From positions 1 through 6,313 of the forward strand of contig CAZHMN010000125.1 of NCBI GenBank assembly GCA_964533705.1: 6,313 nucleotides of DNA. Direction: 5' to 3'. Within the stretch, counting starts at the first letter, position 1. Each line of letters starts with the position of its first letter. A program made the translations under genes and the position numbers. Positions 1-5,145 of the stretch are shown here, piece after piece. Source of the stretch: CAZHMN01 sp964533705 (GTDB lineage Bacteria; Electryoneota; B3-LCP). A model generated the notes under the pieces. The model saw only the letters and a list, made by a program, of their open reading frames with translations, was not told the DNA's origin and made no database searches.

Positions 1-68
1 TAAAACATAATCAGGGAAAAACAGATAAACACCAGTTCTCATTCATTTCCCCAGATGCAGAAATAGAA

Positions 69-116
69 AACCCGTCGTCCAGGAGAAGACCTGCGGAGAG
101 ACGGGTTGTCTTTTTG
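69..116. terminator. Terminator-like hairpin, possibly bidirectional
   Basis: AACCCGTC (69-76) pairs perfectly with GACGGGTT (100-107), with an inner CAGG/CCTG stem (80-83 and 90-93). TCTTTTT follows on the plus strand; on the minus strand the stem is followed by TTCTATTTC. A T-rich tail on both sides would fit a bidirectional terminator between this region and whatever lies left of the window. The gene it serves cannot be seen. Confidence 0.45.
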
Positions 117-204
117 CAAATACTGGAGGGCCCGCCGCCTTTCGGAAATCCAGTCTCTAAAACAGAAGGCTCTTTAAAATGCCTGTAACTATCTGTTTTG
201 CCGT

Positions 205-445
205 TCCTTGTGCCGCCATAGCCCGTCAGGGCGACGGCGCATCCGCGTCCCTGCGCGGTAAATGTTTTTCTCCACATTTTGTGCCCTGCTTCGCAGTGGC
301 ATCCCTTCGGGACTCGCCTCAAGGCTTGCGTTCCGTCTGCCGCGCAAGCCGTAATCCCCAAACAGAGAATGGACCTGTCTGCGCTGAGGCTTCGGCAGGT
401 AGGCGGGCGTTCGACTTGTCCGCCGAAGCCCGTTAGGGCGAAGGT
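205..445. repeat. GC-rich, hairpin-dense intergenic repeat, decayed
   Basis: A unit CCGCC-xxAGCCCGTYAGGGCGA-xGG occurs twice (about 213-239 and 420-444). Each copy folds by a GCCC/GGGC stem. Further perfect stems are CCGCG/CGCGG (243-247 with 254-258), GGCTTGCG/CGCAAGCC (323-330 with 343-350) and GGCTTCGGC/GCCGAAGCC (388-396 with 422-430). Frames on both strands are open for 85-116 codons, but none resembles a known protein. The pattern suggests a dispersed repeat. The remainder of 1-447 shows only the terminator-like hairpin and a 10-bp AT-rich inverted repeat (18-27 with 190-199). Confidence 0.5.
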
Positions 446-447
446 GG

Positions 448-492
448 ATTCCCATTACCATATCAGACGTGCTGTTGTCATAACCCGAGTCT
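448..492. repeat. Left copy of a 45-bp diverged direct repeat flanking higBA
   Basis: Aligns without gaps to 2093-2137 with 36 of 45 positions identical, counted by eye. The best-kept parts are ATTCCC at the left end and TGTCATAACCYGAGTCT at the right end (one mismatch in 17). Seven of the nine differences are transitions. It lies about 90 bases beyond the higA stop. Confidence 0.7.
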
Positions 493-584
493 CCAGCCCA
501 AAATTATCCCTCTGGTGGAAACGGGTCATTGCCATGGCTGTCTTTCCGCCTCAAATACCAATTTAAACATTTTCCCTGAAATGA

Positions 585-1676
585 TCATGGTGCATAAGTC
601 CAACGATAAAAAACCTTAAGTTTGTTGCCGTGGGATTTTGGCAGGCAGTTGTCATGTTGTAGTCGGCCAACAACAATCCCCGGCGCAATACTGATTTCCT
701 CGGCGAACCTTTGAATCGGCTCCAGGGAGCGGCCATCCCAAGTGGAAAGAAAACGGCGGTAAGCGGTTGGCGGAATGAGCTTGTAGCGGGCAAAGGCATT
801 GGCCTCTTCCTCTTTTTCTCCGTCCAGGCCATTGCCCTCGATGAAGATTTCCTTCCGGCCATGCTTGAGAATATGCCCGGCTTCATGGAAGAAAGTGAAC
901 CAGAGGTGGTCGTTGCTCTTGTAACGCAGGCTTAGTTGAATAACCGCCTTGCCTTTCAGCCATCTGGTTGCTCCAAAAACACCAGTCTTGGGAAGTTCGG
1001 GAACAAAAACCACGGCTACCCCGGCAGAGGCGGCTAAGTTTACCAGTTCAGGCACAAAAATGTCCGGGGATTCTCTGGTCAGGTCACGAATTTCATCAAG
1101 AATTTCCAGAAAACATTTTCGGTCAAATGGCGCACACCTGATTTCCCGCGCTTCAATTTCACCCCGGCGCAACCAGGCGGACACTGATTCAGCGCAGATT
1201 CCAAAGCGTTGAGTCTGACGATAGGCAACCTGGTACTCTTGCCAGACCTCCTGCCATTGTTCAGGTGAGGCCACCCCAAAAAAGCGCAGGACCGCTTCCA
1301 ATTGGTCATTTTTGTCCTTATGCTTTGCTATCCAACCCAGTTTGACCATAGTGTTGACCGGAACTTTCTTTAACCAGCCAAGCCAGGATTCCAGCCTCTG
1401 CTGTTCCGCCAGACGAATCCGGTCTTCCTGAAATTGACGTTCCAGATTGTTCCAGAAATGGGCCGGTCGACCCAACGCGCGCTCAAACTTCAGTGCAGTC
1501 TCGTGGGTAATGGGTGACTTACCCTTGATGATCTCGTTAATGGTTTTTTTTGCCAGGCCGGTTCTGGCCGCCAATTCGGCCTGCGTCATCCCCAGACTTG
1601 CAAGATAATCTGCAAGGACCTCTCCCGGCGTTACAATATAATCCGGTACGTACTGGTTGGTATGTTTGTTACTCAT
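585..1676 (-). CDS. higA: HigA-type XRE antitoxin fused to an ImmA/IrrE-like metallopeptidase domain
   Basis: The 363-aa product neutralises HigB and probably represses the operon. Residues about 17-75 form an XRE helix-turn-helix in the HigA style (TPGEVLADYL, GMTQAELAARTGLAKKTINEII, then ALGRPAHFWNNLE). A helical middle part follows (80-200). Residues about 205-340 carry an ImmA/IrrE-type domain: FTFFHEAGHILKH with the zinc motif HEAGH at 264-268 and a further acidic helix EKEEEANAFA at 287-296 that probably gives the third ligand. The C-terminus GIVVGRLQHDNCLP and LKVFYRW is characteristic of these long antitoxins. It is about three times the length of a minimal HigA. Its first 8 bases overlap higB. 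Peptidase activity, perhaps against the antitoxin itself or a regulator, is inferred only from the intact motif. The gene appears complete. Confidence 0.9.
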   Translation of the reverse strand: MSNKHTNQYVPDYIVTPGEVLADYLASLGMTQAELAARTGLAKKTINEIIKGKSPITHETALKFERALGRPAHFWNNLERQFQEDRIRLAEQQRLESWLGWLKKVPVNTMVKLGWIAKHKDKNDQLEAVLRFFGVASPEQWQEVWQEYQVAYRQTQRFGICAESVSAWLRRGEIEAREIRCAPFDRKCFLEILDEIRDLTRESPDIFVPELVNLAASAGVAVVFVPELPKTGVFGATRWLKGKAVIQLSLRYKSNDHLWFTFFHEAGHILKHGRKEIFIEGNGLDGEKEEEANAFARYKLIPPTAYRRFLSTWDGRSLEPIQRFAEEISIAPGIVVGRLQHDNCLPKSHGNKLKVFYRWTYAP

Positions 1677-2016
1677 GGGTGTCCTCCACCCCAAGAATCG
1701 TAATGGCGGTAACCAGAGACCAGTCCAAACCGCCATCCTCATGCCTGGGAACCGGACCGTGGTCAGGAATAAAAATCAAGCGGTAGGGATGATCCAGGTC
1801 CATGGATAGTTGTCCTCGCCGTCGTCCCTGTGTCAGTTCATGACATCGGCTTGGTCCGCTCTTTGGAGGCCAAAAATCCATAAGACTTTTGGCCGCCCTG
1901 AGTTCAGCCAAACGAATCCTAATTTTTCTCGCACGTTTGGTCCCGTGAATCTTTTCAAGCTGCTCCCCTTCATTGAAGGACTTGGCCAGCTTTTTATTCT
2001 TAAATGATATATTCAA
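1669..2016 (-). CDS. higB: HigB/RelE-type toxin of a toxin-antitoxin pair
   Basis: HigB toxins of the RelE superfamily cleave mRNA on the ribosome. The 115-aa product starts NISFKNKKLAKSFN, which resembles the N-terminal helix of HigB-like proteins, and has an Arg/Lys-rich helix (KRARKIRIRLAELRAA, about 28-43). The family core is visible as RCHELTQGRRRGQLSMDL followed by YRLIFIPDH. It ends with a strand, LVTAITILGVEDTHE. The start is a TTG at 2016 with GGGGA 5 bases upstream; no ATG is available in this frame. The TAA stop lies 8 bases inside higA, the usual toxin-first order of HigBA. The operator-like palindrome upstream suggests repression by the antitoxin. Length is typical for the variant with a longer PDHxPxPxxxDGGLDW-type insertion. 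Nothing suggests inactivation. The toxin assignment comes from family resemblance plus the antitoxin neighbour. Confidence 0.85.
   Translation of the reverse strand: MNISFKNKKLAKSFNEGEQLEKIHGTKRARKIRIRLAELRAAKSLMDFWPPKSGPSRCHELTQGRRRGQLSMDLDHPYRLIFIPDHGPVPRHEDGGLDWSLVTAITILGVEDTHE
1683..1687 (-). promoter_or_regulatory. Ribosome binding site that fixes the higA start
   Basis: GGAGG on the minus strand lies 6 bases before ATG at 1676, inside the last codons of higB. The higA frame stays open to an upstream ATG at 1742, but the extra 22 residues are the out-of-frame shadow of higB and lack such a site, so 1676 is chosen. Confidence 0.8.
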
Positions 2017-2021
2017 ACCAA

Positions 2022-2026
2022 TCCCC
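2022..2026 (-). promoter_or_regulatory. Ribosome binding site for the TTG start of higB
   Basis: GGGGA on the minus strand lies 5 bases before TTG at 2016. The upstream frame closes at a TGA (2029-2031) with only ATT and CTG between, so the TTG is the best available start. This RBS is what supports it. Confidence 0.55.
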
Positions 2027-2041
2027 AGTCAAGAAAAAAGG

Positions 2042-2058
2042 TTAACCTGATTGGTTAA
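2042..2058. promoter_or_regulatory. Operator-like palindrome upstream of higB
   Basis: TTAACC and GGTTAA form a perfect 6-bp inverted repeat around a 5-base spacer (TGATT). The left half is also part of an 8-bp palindrome GGTTAACC at 2040-2047. It lies about 26 bases upstream of the higB start and just downstream of the -10 candidate, where a HigA-type XRE antitoxin usually binds to repress its own operon. Binding by this HigA is inferred. Confidence 0.5.
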
Positions 2059-2062
2059 TTTT

Positions 2063-2093
2063 TTTATAAATTTCATGGAAGACCTTTCTTCAA
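2063..2093 (-). promoter_or_regulatory. Possible higBA promoter
   Basis: On the minus strand TTGAAG (2088-2093) could serve as -35 and TATAAA (2063-2068) as -10, with 19 bases between (18 if TTATAA is used). The spacing is longer than ideal and the match is by eye. It lies just upstream of the operator-like palindrome and the higB start. The -35 candidate touches the edge of the right 45-bp repeat. Confidence 0.35.
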
Positions 2094-2137
2094 TTCCCGC
2101 TGCCATATTAAACGCGGTGGTGTCATAACCTGAGTCT
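2093..2137. repeat. Right copy of a 45-bp diverged direct repeat flanking higBA
   Basis: Same orientation as the copy at 448-492, offset 1645 bases. Together they bracket the toxin-antitoxin pair, as would fit an inserted cassette or two scattered copies of an intergenic repeat. The left edge meets the possible higB -35 element. Confidence 0.7.
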
Positions 2138-2182
2138 TGAGCACACACTCATCGGTGTAGTTACCAACCTCGACTTGATTTC

Positions 2183-2225
2183 ATACGAGAAATCCATGAG
2201 TTGTCTATGGGTTTCTCGTATTTTT
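2183..2225 (+). terminator. 15-bp hairpin with following T-run, terminator-like on the plus strand
   Basis: Arms 2183-2197 and 2207-2221 pair over 15 positions with one T-G wobble and a 9-base loop; a run of T continues from the 3' arm to 2225. As plus-strand RNA the odd pair is a G-U wobble and a U-tract follows; as minus-strand RNA it becomes an A-C mismatch and is followed by GAAATC. Both points favour plus-strand function, although no plus-strand gene is visible. It may still act as a barrier between hsdM and higB on the minus strand. Stem strength is seen directly; function is inferred. Confidence 0.5.
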
Positions 2226-2235
2226 GTCATAGACA
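2202..2235. repeat. 8-bp inverted repeat competing with the hairpin 3' arm
   Basis: TGTCTATG at 2202-2209 is the exact reverse complement of CATAGACA at 2228-2235. The left arm uses bases of the loop and 3' arm of the larger hairpin (2183-2221), so the two stems cannot form fully together. This is the geometry of an attenuator, but the short arm makes chance a real possibility. Confidence 0.3.
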
Positions 2236-2292
2236 TCGATAGCAACACAGAAAGTTCCGCTCTTTGCCTTCCGGATTCTTCGCTATCGATGT
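2233..2292. repeat. 11-bp perfect inverted repeat covering the hsdM stop codon
   Basis: ACATCGATAGC at 2233-2243 is the exact reverse complement of GCTATCGATGT at 2282-2292, with 38 bases between. The right arm contains the hsdM stop (CTA at 2283-2285, read as TAG on the minus strand) and its last codons. On the minus strand the arms would fold at the 3' end of the R-M operon transcript and could protect or terminate it; no T-run follows there. Confidence 0.4.
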
Positions 2293-2618
2293 TCGCCGTT
2301 CAGTTCATCCGCGACCTCCCGAAAGCTTGCCAGGGCCGCTTCGATATTTTCGACGATTTCCTCTGCCAGAACTTCCGGTTCCGGAAGGTTATCTAGGTCA
2401 GTCAGGTTGGCGTCTTTCAGCCATAAAATATCGAGGCTGGTTTTATCGCGGGAGATAATCTCTTTGTAACTGAACTTACGCCAGCGGCCTTCCGGGTTCC
2501 TTTCTGGGTGCCAGGTTTCTTTCCGTTCATGGCGGTTTGCCGGATTGTACAAGTCGATAAATTCCCGCAGGACATCGCAGTAGCTCCAGATTTTTTGAAC
2601 TATGGATCCGGTGTTCAT
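2283..2618 (-). CDS. hsdM: HsdM remnant: methyltransferase subunit with the catalytic domain deleted in frame
   Basis: HsdM normally (about 480-530 aa) methylates adenine in the HsdS target. This 111-aa product joins the extreme N-terminus of that family (MNTGSIVQKIWSYCDVLR, 1-18) to its C-terminus from residue 19 (EFIDLYNPANRHERKETW, then GRWRKFSYKEIISRDKTSLDI, WLKD, NLPEPEVLAEEIVENIEAAL). Family knowledge places several hundred residues between these parts, including motif I (D/ExxxGxG-like) and NPPF; both are absent. The join lies between codons 18 and 19 (2565/2564) and is in frame. Start ATG overlaps the fic stop (ATGA), exactly as expected for the fourth gene of the operon, and GGGAG lies about 10 bases upstream. 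The product cannot methylate DNA. The retained C-terminal helical part is the region that contacts HsdS in related enzymes, so binding to HsdS is possible. It could equally be annotated as a pseudogene, but it has no stop or frameshift inside. Confidence 0.88.
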   Translation of the reverse strand: MNTGSIVQKIWSYCDVLREFIDLYNPANRHERKETWHPERNPEGRWRKFSYKEIISRDKTSLDILWLKDANLTDLDNLPEPEVLAEEIVENIEAALASFREVADELNGEHR

Positions 2619-3631
2619 GGTGCCTGTTCTCCCAGTAATGCCTTCATTCTTTTGCCTTTTGCTGTCAGCCGATAGCGTTGCCCAGGATGTTTTGGTTTCT
2701 CAGGATATTTCATCTCCAGAAATCCGGCTTCAGCAGCCGGTTGCAGATAATTTTTCCGGAAGGTCGGCCGGTGCGAAAGTCCAAGTCCGGTCATCATTTC
2801 CGCAGCGGACATGAACTCTCCGCCCATGAGCAATAACAATGCCTTTACTTGGTCGGTTACTTGGTCGGCTGCTTGGTCGCTGCCGATATTCCCTATGACC
2901 TCACTTATTGCTTCGAGCATGAACGCCACGAACGGCGCGGAGTCGCTGATCTTTGTACTTTCCCCAATGGCCTCGTAGTATTCCTGCTGACGGGCATGCA
3001 CCATGCTTTCCACAGGAGTGATGGCGAAAATGGGTTTCCATCTGGTGAGGATCAGGGTCTGCCATAGCCGTCCCATGCGGCCGTTACCGTCTGCAAAGGG
3101 ATGGATGAACTCGAATTCGTAATGAAAAATCGAACTTGCCACCAGGGGGTGGCGTTCGCTGCGCTGGAGCCATTTGAAAAGATCACCCATCAGAATTGGC
3201 ACCCGGCCTGCGGGCGGAGCAACATGGATGACCTCATTTCCACCCATGACTCCCACCCCGCCGCTCCGGTAGCGGCCGGGAGAATCCATCAGGCCCCGCA
3301 TCATGATTTCGTGAGCCGAAAGCAGATCTGTTTCGCTGTTAGGGTCCCAATCTTCCAGCCGGTCGTAAACTTCAATGGCGTTTCGCGCCTCCTGTATCTC
3401 ACGAGGTGGCGCAACCACCCGTCTGCCGTCCATGATGGCGGTGATCTGCTCTTCGGACAGGGTGTTGCCCTCGATGGCCAGAGAGCCCCGGATGGTGCGG
3501 ATGCGGTTGATCCGCCGCAGCCGCAGGTCGTCTTCCTGGGCCGGAAGCGAAAGACGGCCCACCATCTCGCAGATGTTACCAAGCATCCGCTCGATGGCCG
3601 GTGTGACGGTGCAGGGAGGGCGGTAGGTCAT
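2615..3631 (-). CDS. fic: Fic-domain protein AMP-transferase with autoinhibitory helix and C-terminal winged helix
   Basis: Fic enzymes typically transfer AMP from ATP to a hydroxyl side chain of a target protein. The 338-aa product carries the complete active-site motif HPFADGNGRMGR at 177-188, with catalytic His177 and Arg185/Arg188. The N-terminal part has SLAIEGN at 50-56, matching the (S/T)xxxE(G/N) inhibitory helix, so activity is probably self-restrained through Glu54. The flap preceding the active site is around 131-141 (GNEVIHVAPP). The C-terminal part, about 260-335, looks like a winged helix (AAEMMTGLGLSHRPTFRKNY, then LTAKGKRMKALL) and is preceded by a DQxx repeat. GGAGG at 3640-3644, 8 bases before the ATG, supports the start. 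It sits inside the R-M operon with ATGA overlaps on both sides. Fic genes are known companions of type I R-M loci; the target here is unknown. No damage is visible. Confidence 0.93.
   Translation of the reverse strand: MTYRPPCTVTPAIERMLGNICEMVGRLSLPAQEDDLRLRRINRIRTIRGSLAIEGNTLSEEQITAIMDGRRVVAPPREIQEARNAIEVYDRLEDWDPNSETDLLSAHEIMMRGLMDSPGRYRSGGVGVMGGNEVIHVAPPAGRVPILMGDLFKWLQRSERHPLVASSIFHYEFEFIHPFADGNGRMGRLWQTLILTRWKPIFAITPVESMVHARQQEYYEAIGESTKISDSAPFVAFMLEAISEVIGNIGSDQAADQVTDQVKALLLLMGGEFMSAAEMMTGLGLSHRPTFRKNYLQPAAEAGFLEMKYPEKPKHPGQRYRLTAKGKRMKALLGEQAP
2847..2882 (-). repeat. 12-bp tandem repeat inside fic
   Basis: Three adjacent 12-base units built on the plus-strand core CTTGGTCG (2847-2858, 2859-2870, 2871-2882) encode a DQxx repeat (DQAADQVTDQV, about residues 252-262) between the Fic fold and the winged helix. 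The unit length is a multiple of three, so gain or loss of a unit would keep the frame and only change linker length. Confidence 0.75.
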
Positions 3632-5145
3632 TTGCGTTGCCTCCGTTGGGGCGACCGGCGCGCCGTGCCCGTACAGGCTTCTTGCTCCGCCCTAATGCGC
3701 TTCAGGAGCTCCGAGGCAGGCTCGTCATTGGGGTCCTGAGGCACCAGCCTGCCGGAAAAGGCCTTTTTGAGGATGGATTGGCGGAGGGCTTCGGCTTTGC
3801 TTAGCTCTCTCTGCAGAGTATTCTGCACATTTTCTATGGTGGAAAATATGCGGTCTAATTTATCCGCTACAGCTATCATTTCTGCTTTTGAGCAAACAGG
3901 AAATAGATACTCCTTGATTAAATTGGTGTTCAAATTAGGCTGGGCAGCACCTTGATTAACGGAACGAAGCTTTCGTGTATTACTCATCCAAAAATAGTAA
4001 TGATAAAGCAGAATATCTTCATCAACACCCAAAAATGCAGCTATGCCATCGTTAAAAGTAGTTTCAAATGTACAAATTTTAGGAACCCCAAGAGTAGCTC
4101 CACTGTTGGAGAGCAAAAGTGTATTTGCTTTTACCAATCTGGTTTTGGTAAGTCCTGCCTCCTTGATCGTAAAAGTGAAACTTTCCAAATACGGATTTGT
4201 GTCTCCCGTTATATCAGCCACCTTTAGGAATGGAATGTTACCACCATAGTATTTCGGATCACCTGCTGGTCTTGGTGAGCCGCCACGAACAACCTCACAT
4301 AAATGTGCTACCCTGAACCACACCCACCCCTCCGGCAATTCCGGCAGCTCGGCCAGTTCTTCCTTGGTGAGCGGCGGCAGTTTCTTGGGCTTGCGGGGTT
4401 TGGTTGGCTTCCTGCCGGGTTTGCCCTGGGCCTCCCATTTCCTGACCGCCTGATTCCACTGGTCCAGTTGCTGCTGGTAGCGTTTTTCACGTTCGGCCTT
4501 GATGCGGGCCAGCAGTTCATCGGCGGATTCAAGTTCGTCTGCGTGTTCCTTTCGCCATGCTTCCGTGAGCCTGCCCTCAAAGGCGGCCTTCAGTAATGAT
4601 TGGCGGTACAGCTCCAGCTTTTCGCGTGCCTTTTTCAGCTCGGCCACGCCCTTGTCCAACTCGGAGAATAGCTGCTCGATCTTGGCTACGATGCGGTGTT
4701 GTTCGGGGAGGGGGGCTACCATAACAGGATATTCACATAGTAACTTACCGCTAATAGCCTGAAATGTGCTTCCCGTTGCTTGTGCTGCAAGACCTCGATT
4801 GGAATATCTCAAATAATATAAAAGATATTTAGAAGGCATATCATCCATGGGACGAATAGCTGCAAGACCACGTCCAATTGCACAATGAACATTGGCCAGA
4901 TTGGTTGGACCTACAGGGGCTCTTATAGAGAAGAGAATGTCGCCTGGATATGCTTCTTTTTTAGGAAGAGTGCACCATTTTTTGATAATTGGATATATCT
5001 CACCAAATTCTGCTTTTCCTTGAAAAAATGGCAACCCTTCCCCTCTCTCATTGTATGAGTGTCCCGGAGGGCTCTGCCCCTGGACTACTGTTGCAATCTC
5101 TTCCAATGAGATTTGCATCCATGGATATGGCAAAGAACTTGTCAT
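3628..5145 (-). CDS. hsdS: Type I restriction-modification specificity subunit, full length
   Basis: HsdS recognises the bipartite DNA target and is the scaffold on which HsdM and HsdR assemble. The 505-aa product has the normal two-repeat layout: TRD1 about 8-145, then the conserved PLPEQHRIVAKIEQLFSELD and a long helical spacer about 145-235, with the signature KAAFEGRLTEAWR at 186-198. A Lys/Pro-rich linker follows (240-260), then TRD2 about 272-418 starting LPEGWVWFRV, and a C-terminal coiled coil with the matching signature KKAFSGRLVPQDP at 460-472. A GAGGT about 9 bases before the ATG supports the start. It overlaps hsdR upstream and fic downstream, each by ATGA. The two TRD-coding parts are much richer in A+T than the central spacer, consistent with exchange of recognition domains. 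No frameshift or missing block is seen, unlike in hsdR and hsdM. Confidence 0.95.
   Translation of the reverse strand: MTSSLPYPWMQISLEEIATVVQGQSPPGHSYNERGEGLPFFQGKAEFGEIYPIIKKWCTLPKKEAYPGDILFSIRAPVGPTNLANVHCAIGRGLAAIRPMDDMPSKYLLYYLRYSNRGLAAQATGSTFQAISGKLLCEYPVMVAPLPEQHRIVAKIEQLFSELDKGVAELKKAREKLELYRQSLLKAAFEGRLTEAWRKEHADELESADELLARIKAEREKRYQQQLDQWNQAVRKWEAQGKPGRKPTKPRKPKKLPPLTKEELAELPELPEGWVWFRVAHLCEVVRGGSPRPAGDPKYYGGNIPFLKVADITGDTNPYLESFTFTIKEAGLTKTRLVKANTLLLSNSGATLGVPKICTFETTFNDGIAAFLGVDEDILLYHYYFWMSNTRKLRSVNQGAAQPNLNTNLIKEYLFPVCSKAEMIAVADKLDRIFSTIENVQNTLQRELSKAEALRQSILKKAFSGRLVPQDPNDEPASELLKRIRAEQEACTGTARRSPQRRQRK

Noticed and set aside
18..199. 10-bp inverted repeat (18-27 with 190-199) as ends of a small mobile element
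   Set aside because: The arms are short and A/T-rich, there are no target duplications beside them, and nothing between looks like cargo.
11..361. Minus-strand frame of 116 codons
   Set aside because: It runs through the terminator-like hairpin and the hairpin-rich repeat, has no recognisable domain, and overlaps other equally open frames on both strands.
179..461. Frames on both strands (179-436 plus, 189-461 minus, 279-566 plus)
   Set aside because: They are mutually overlapping open frames in GC-rich repeat sequence, with low-complexity Arg/Ala/Ser/Pro-rich products and no family signature.
448..492. The 45-bp repeats as integron attC sites around a toxin-antitoxin cassette
   Set aside because: The conserved GTTRRRY/RYYYAAC core sites are not present, and the copies are simple direct repeats without the attC stem layout.
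1674..1742. Upstream ATG at 1742 as the start of higA
   Set aside because: The additional 22 residues match no family and lie within higB; GGAGG 6 bases before the ATG at 1676 marks the real start.
3101..3739. Plus-strand frame of 212 codons opposite fic and the hsdS end
   Set aside because: It is a shadow of well-supported minus-strand genes, has no domain and crosses the fic/hsdS boundary.
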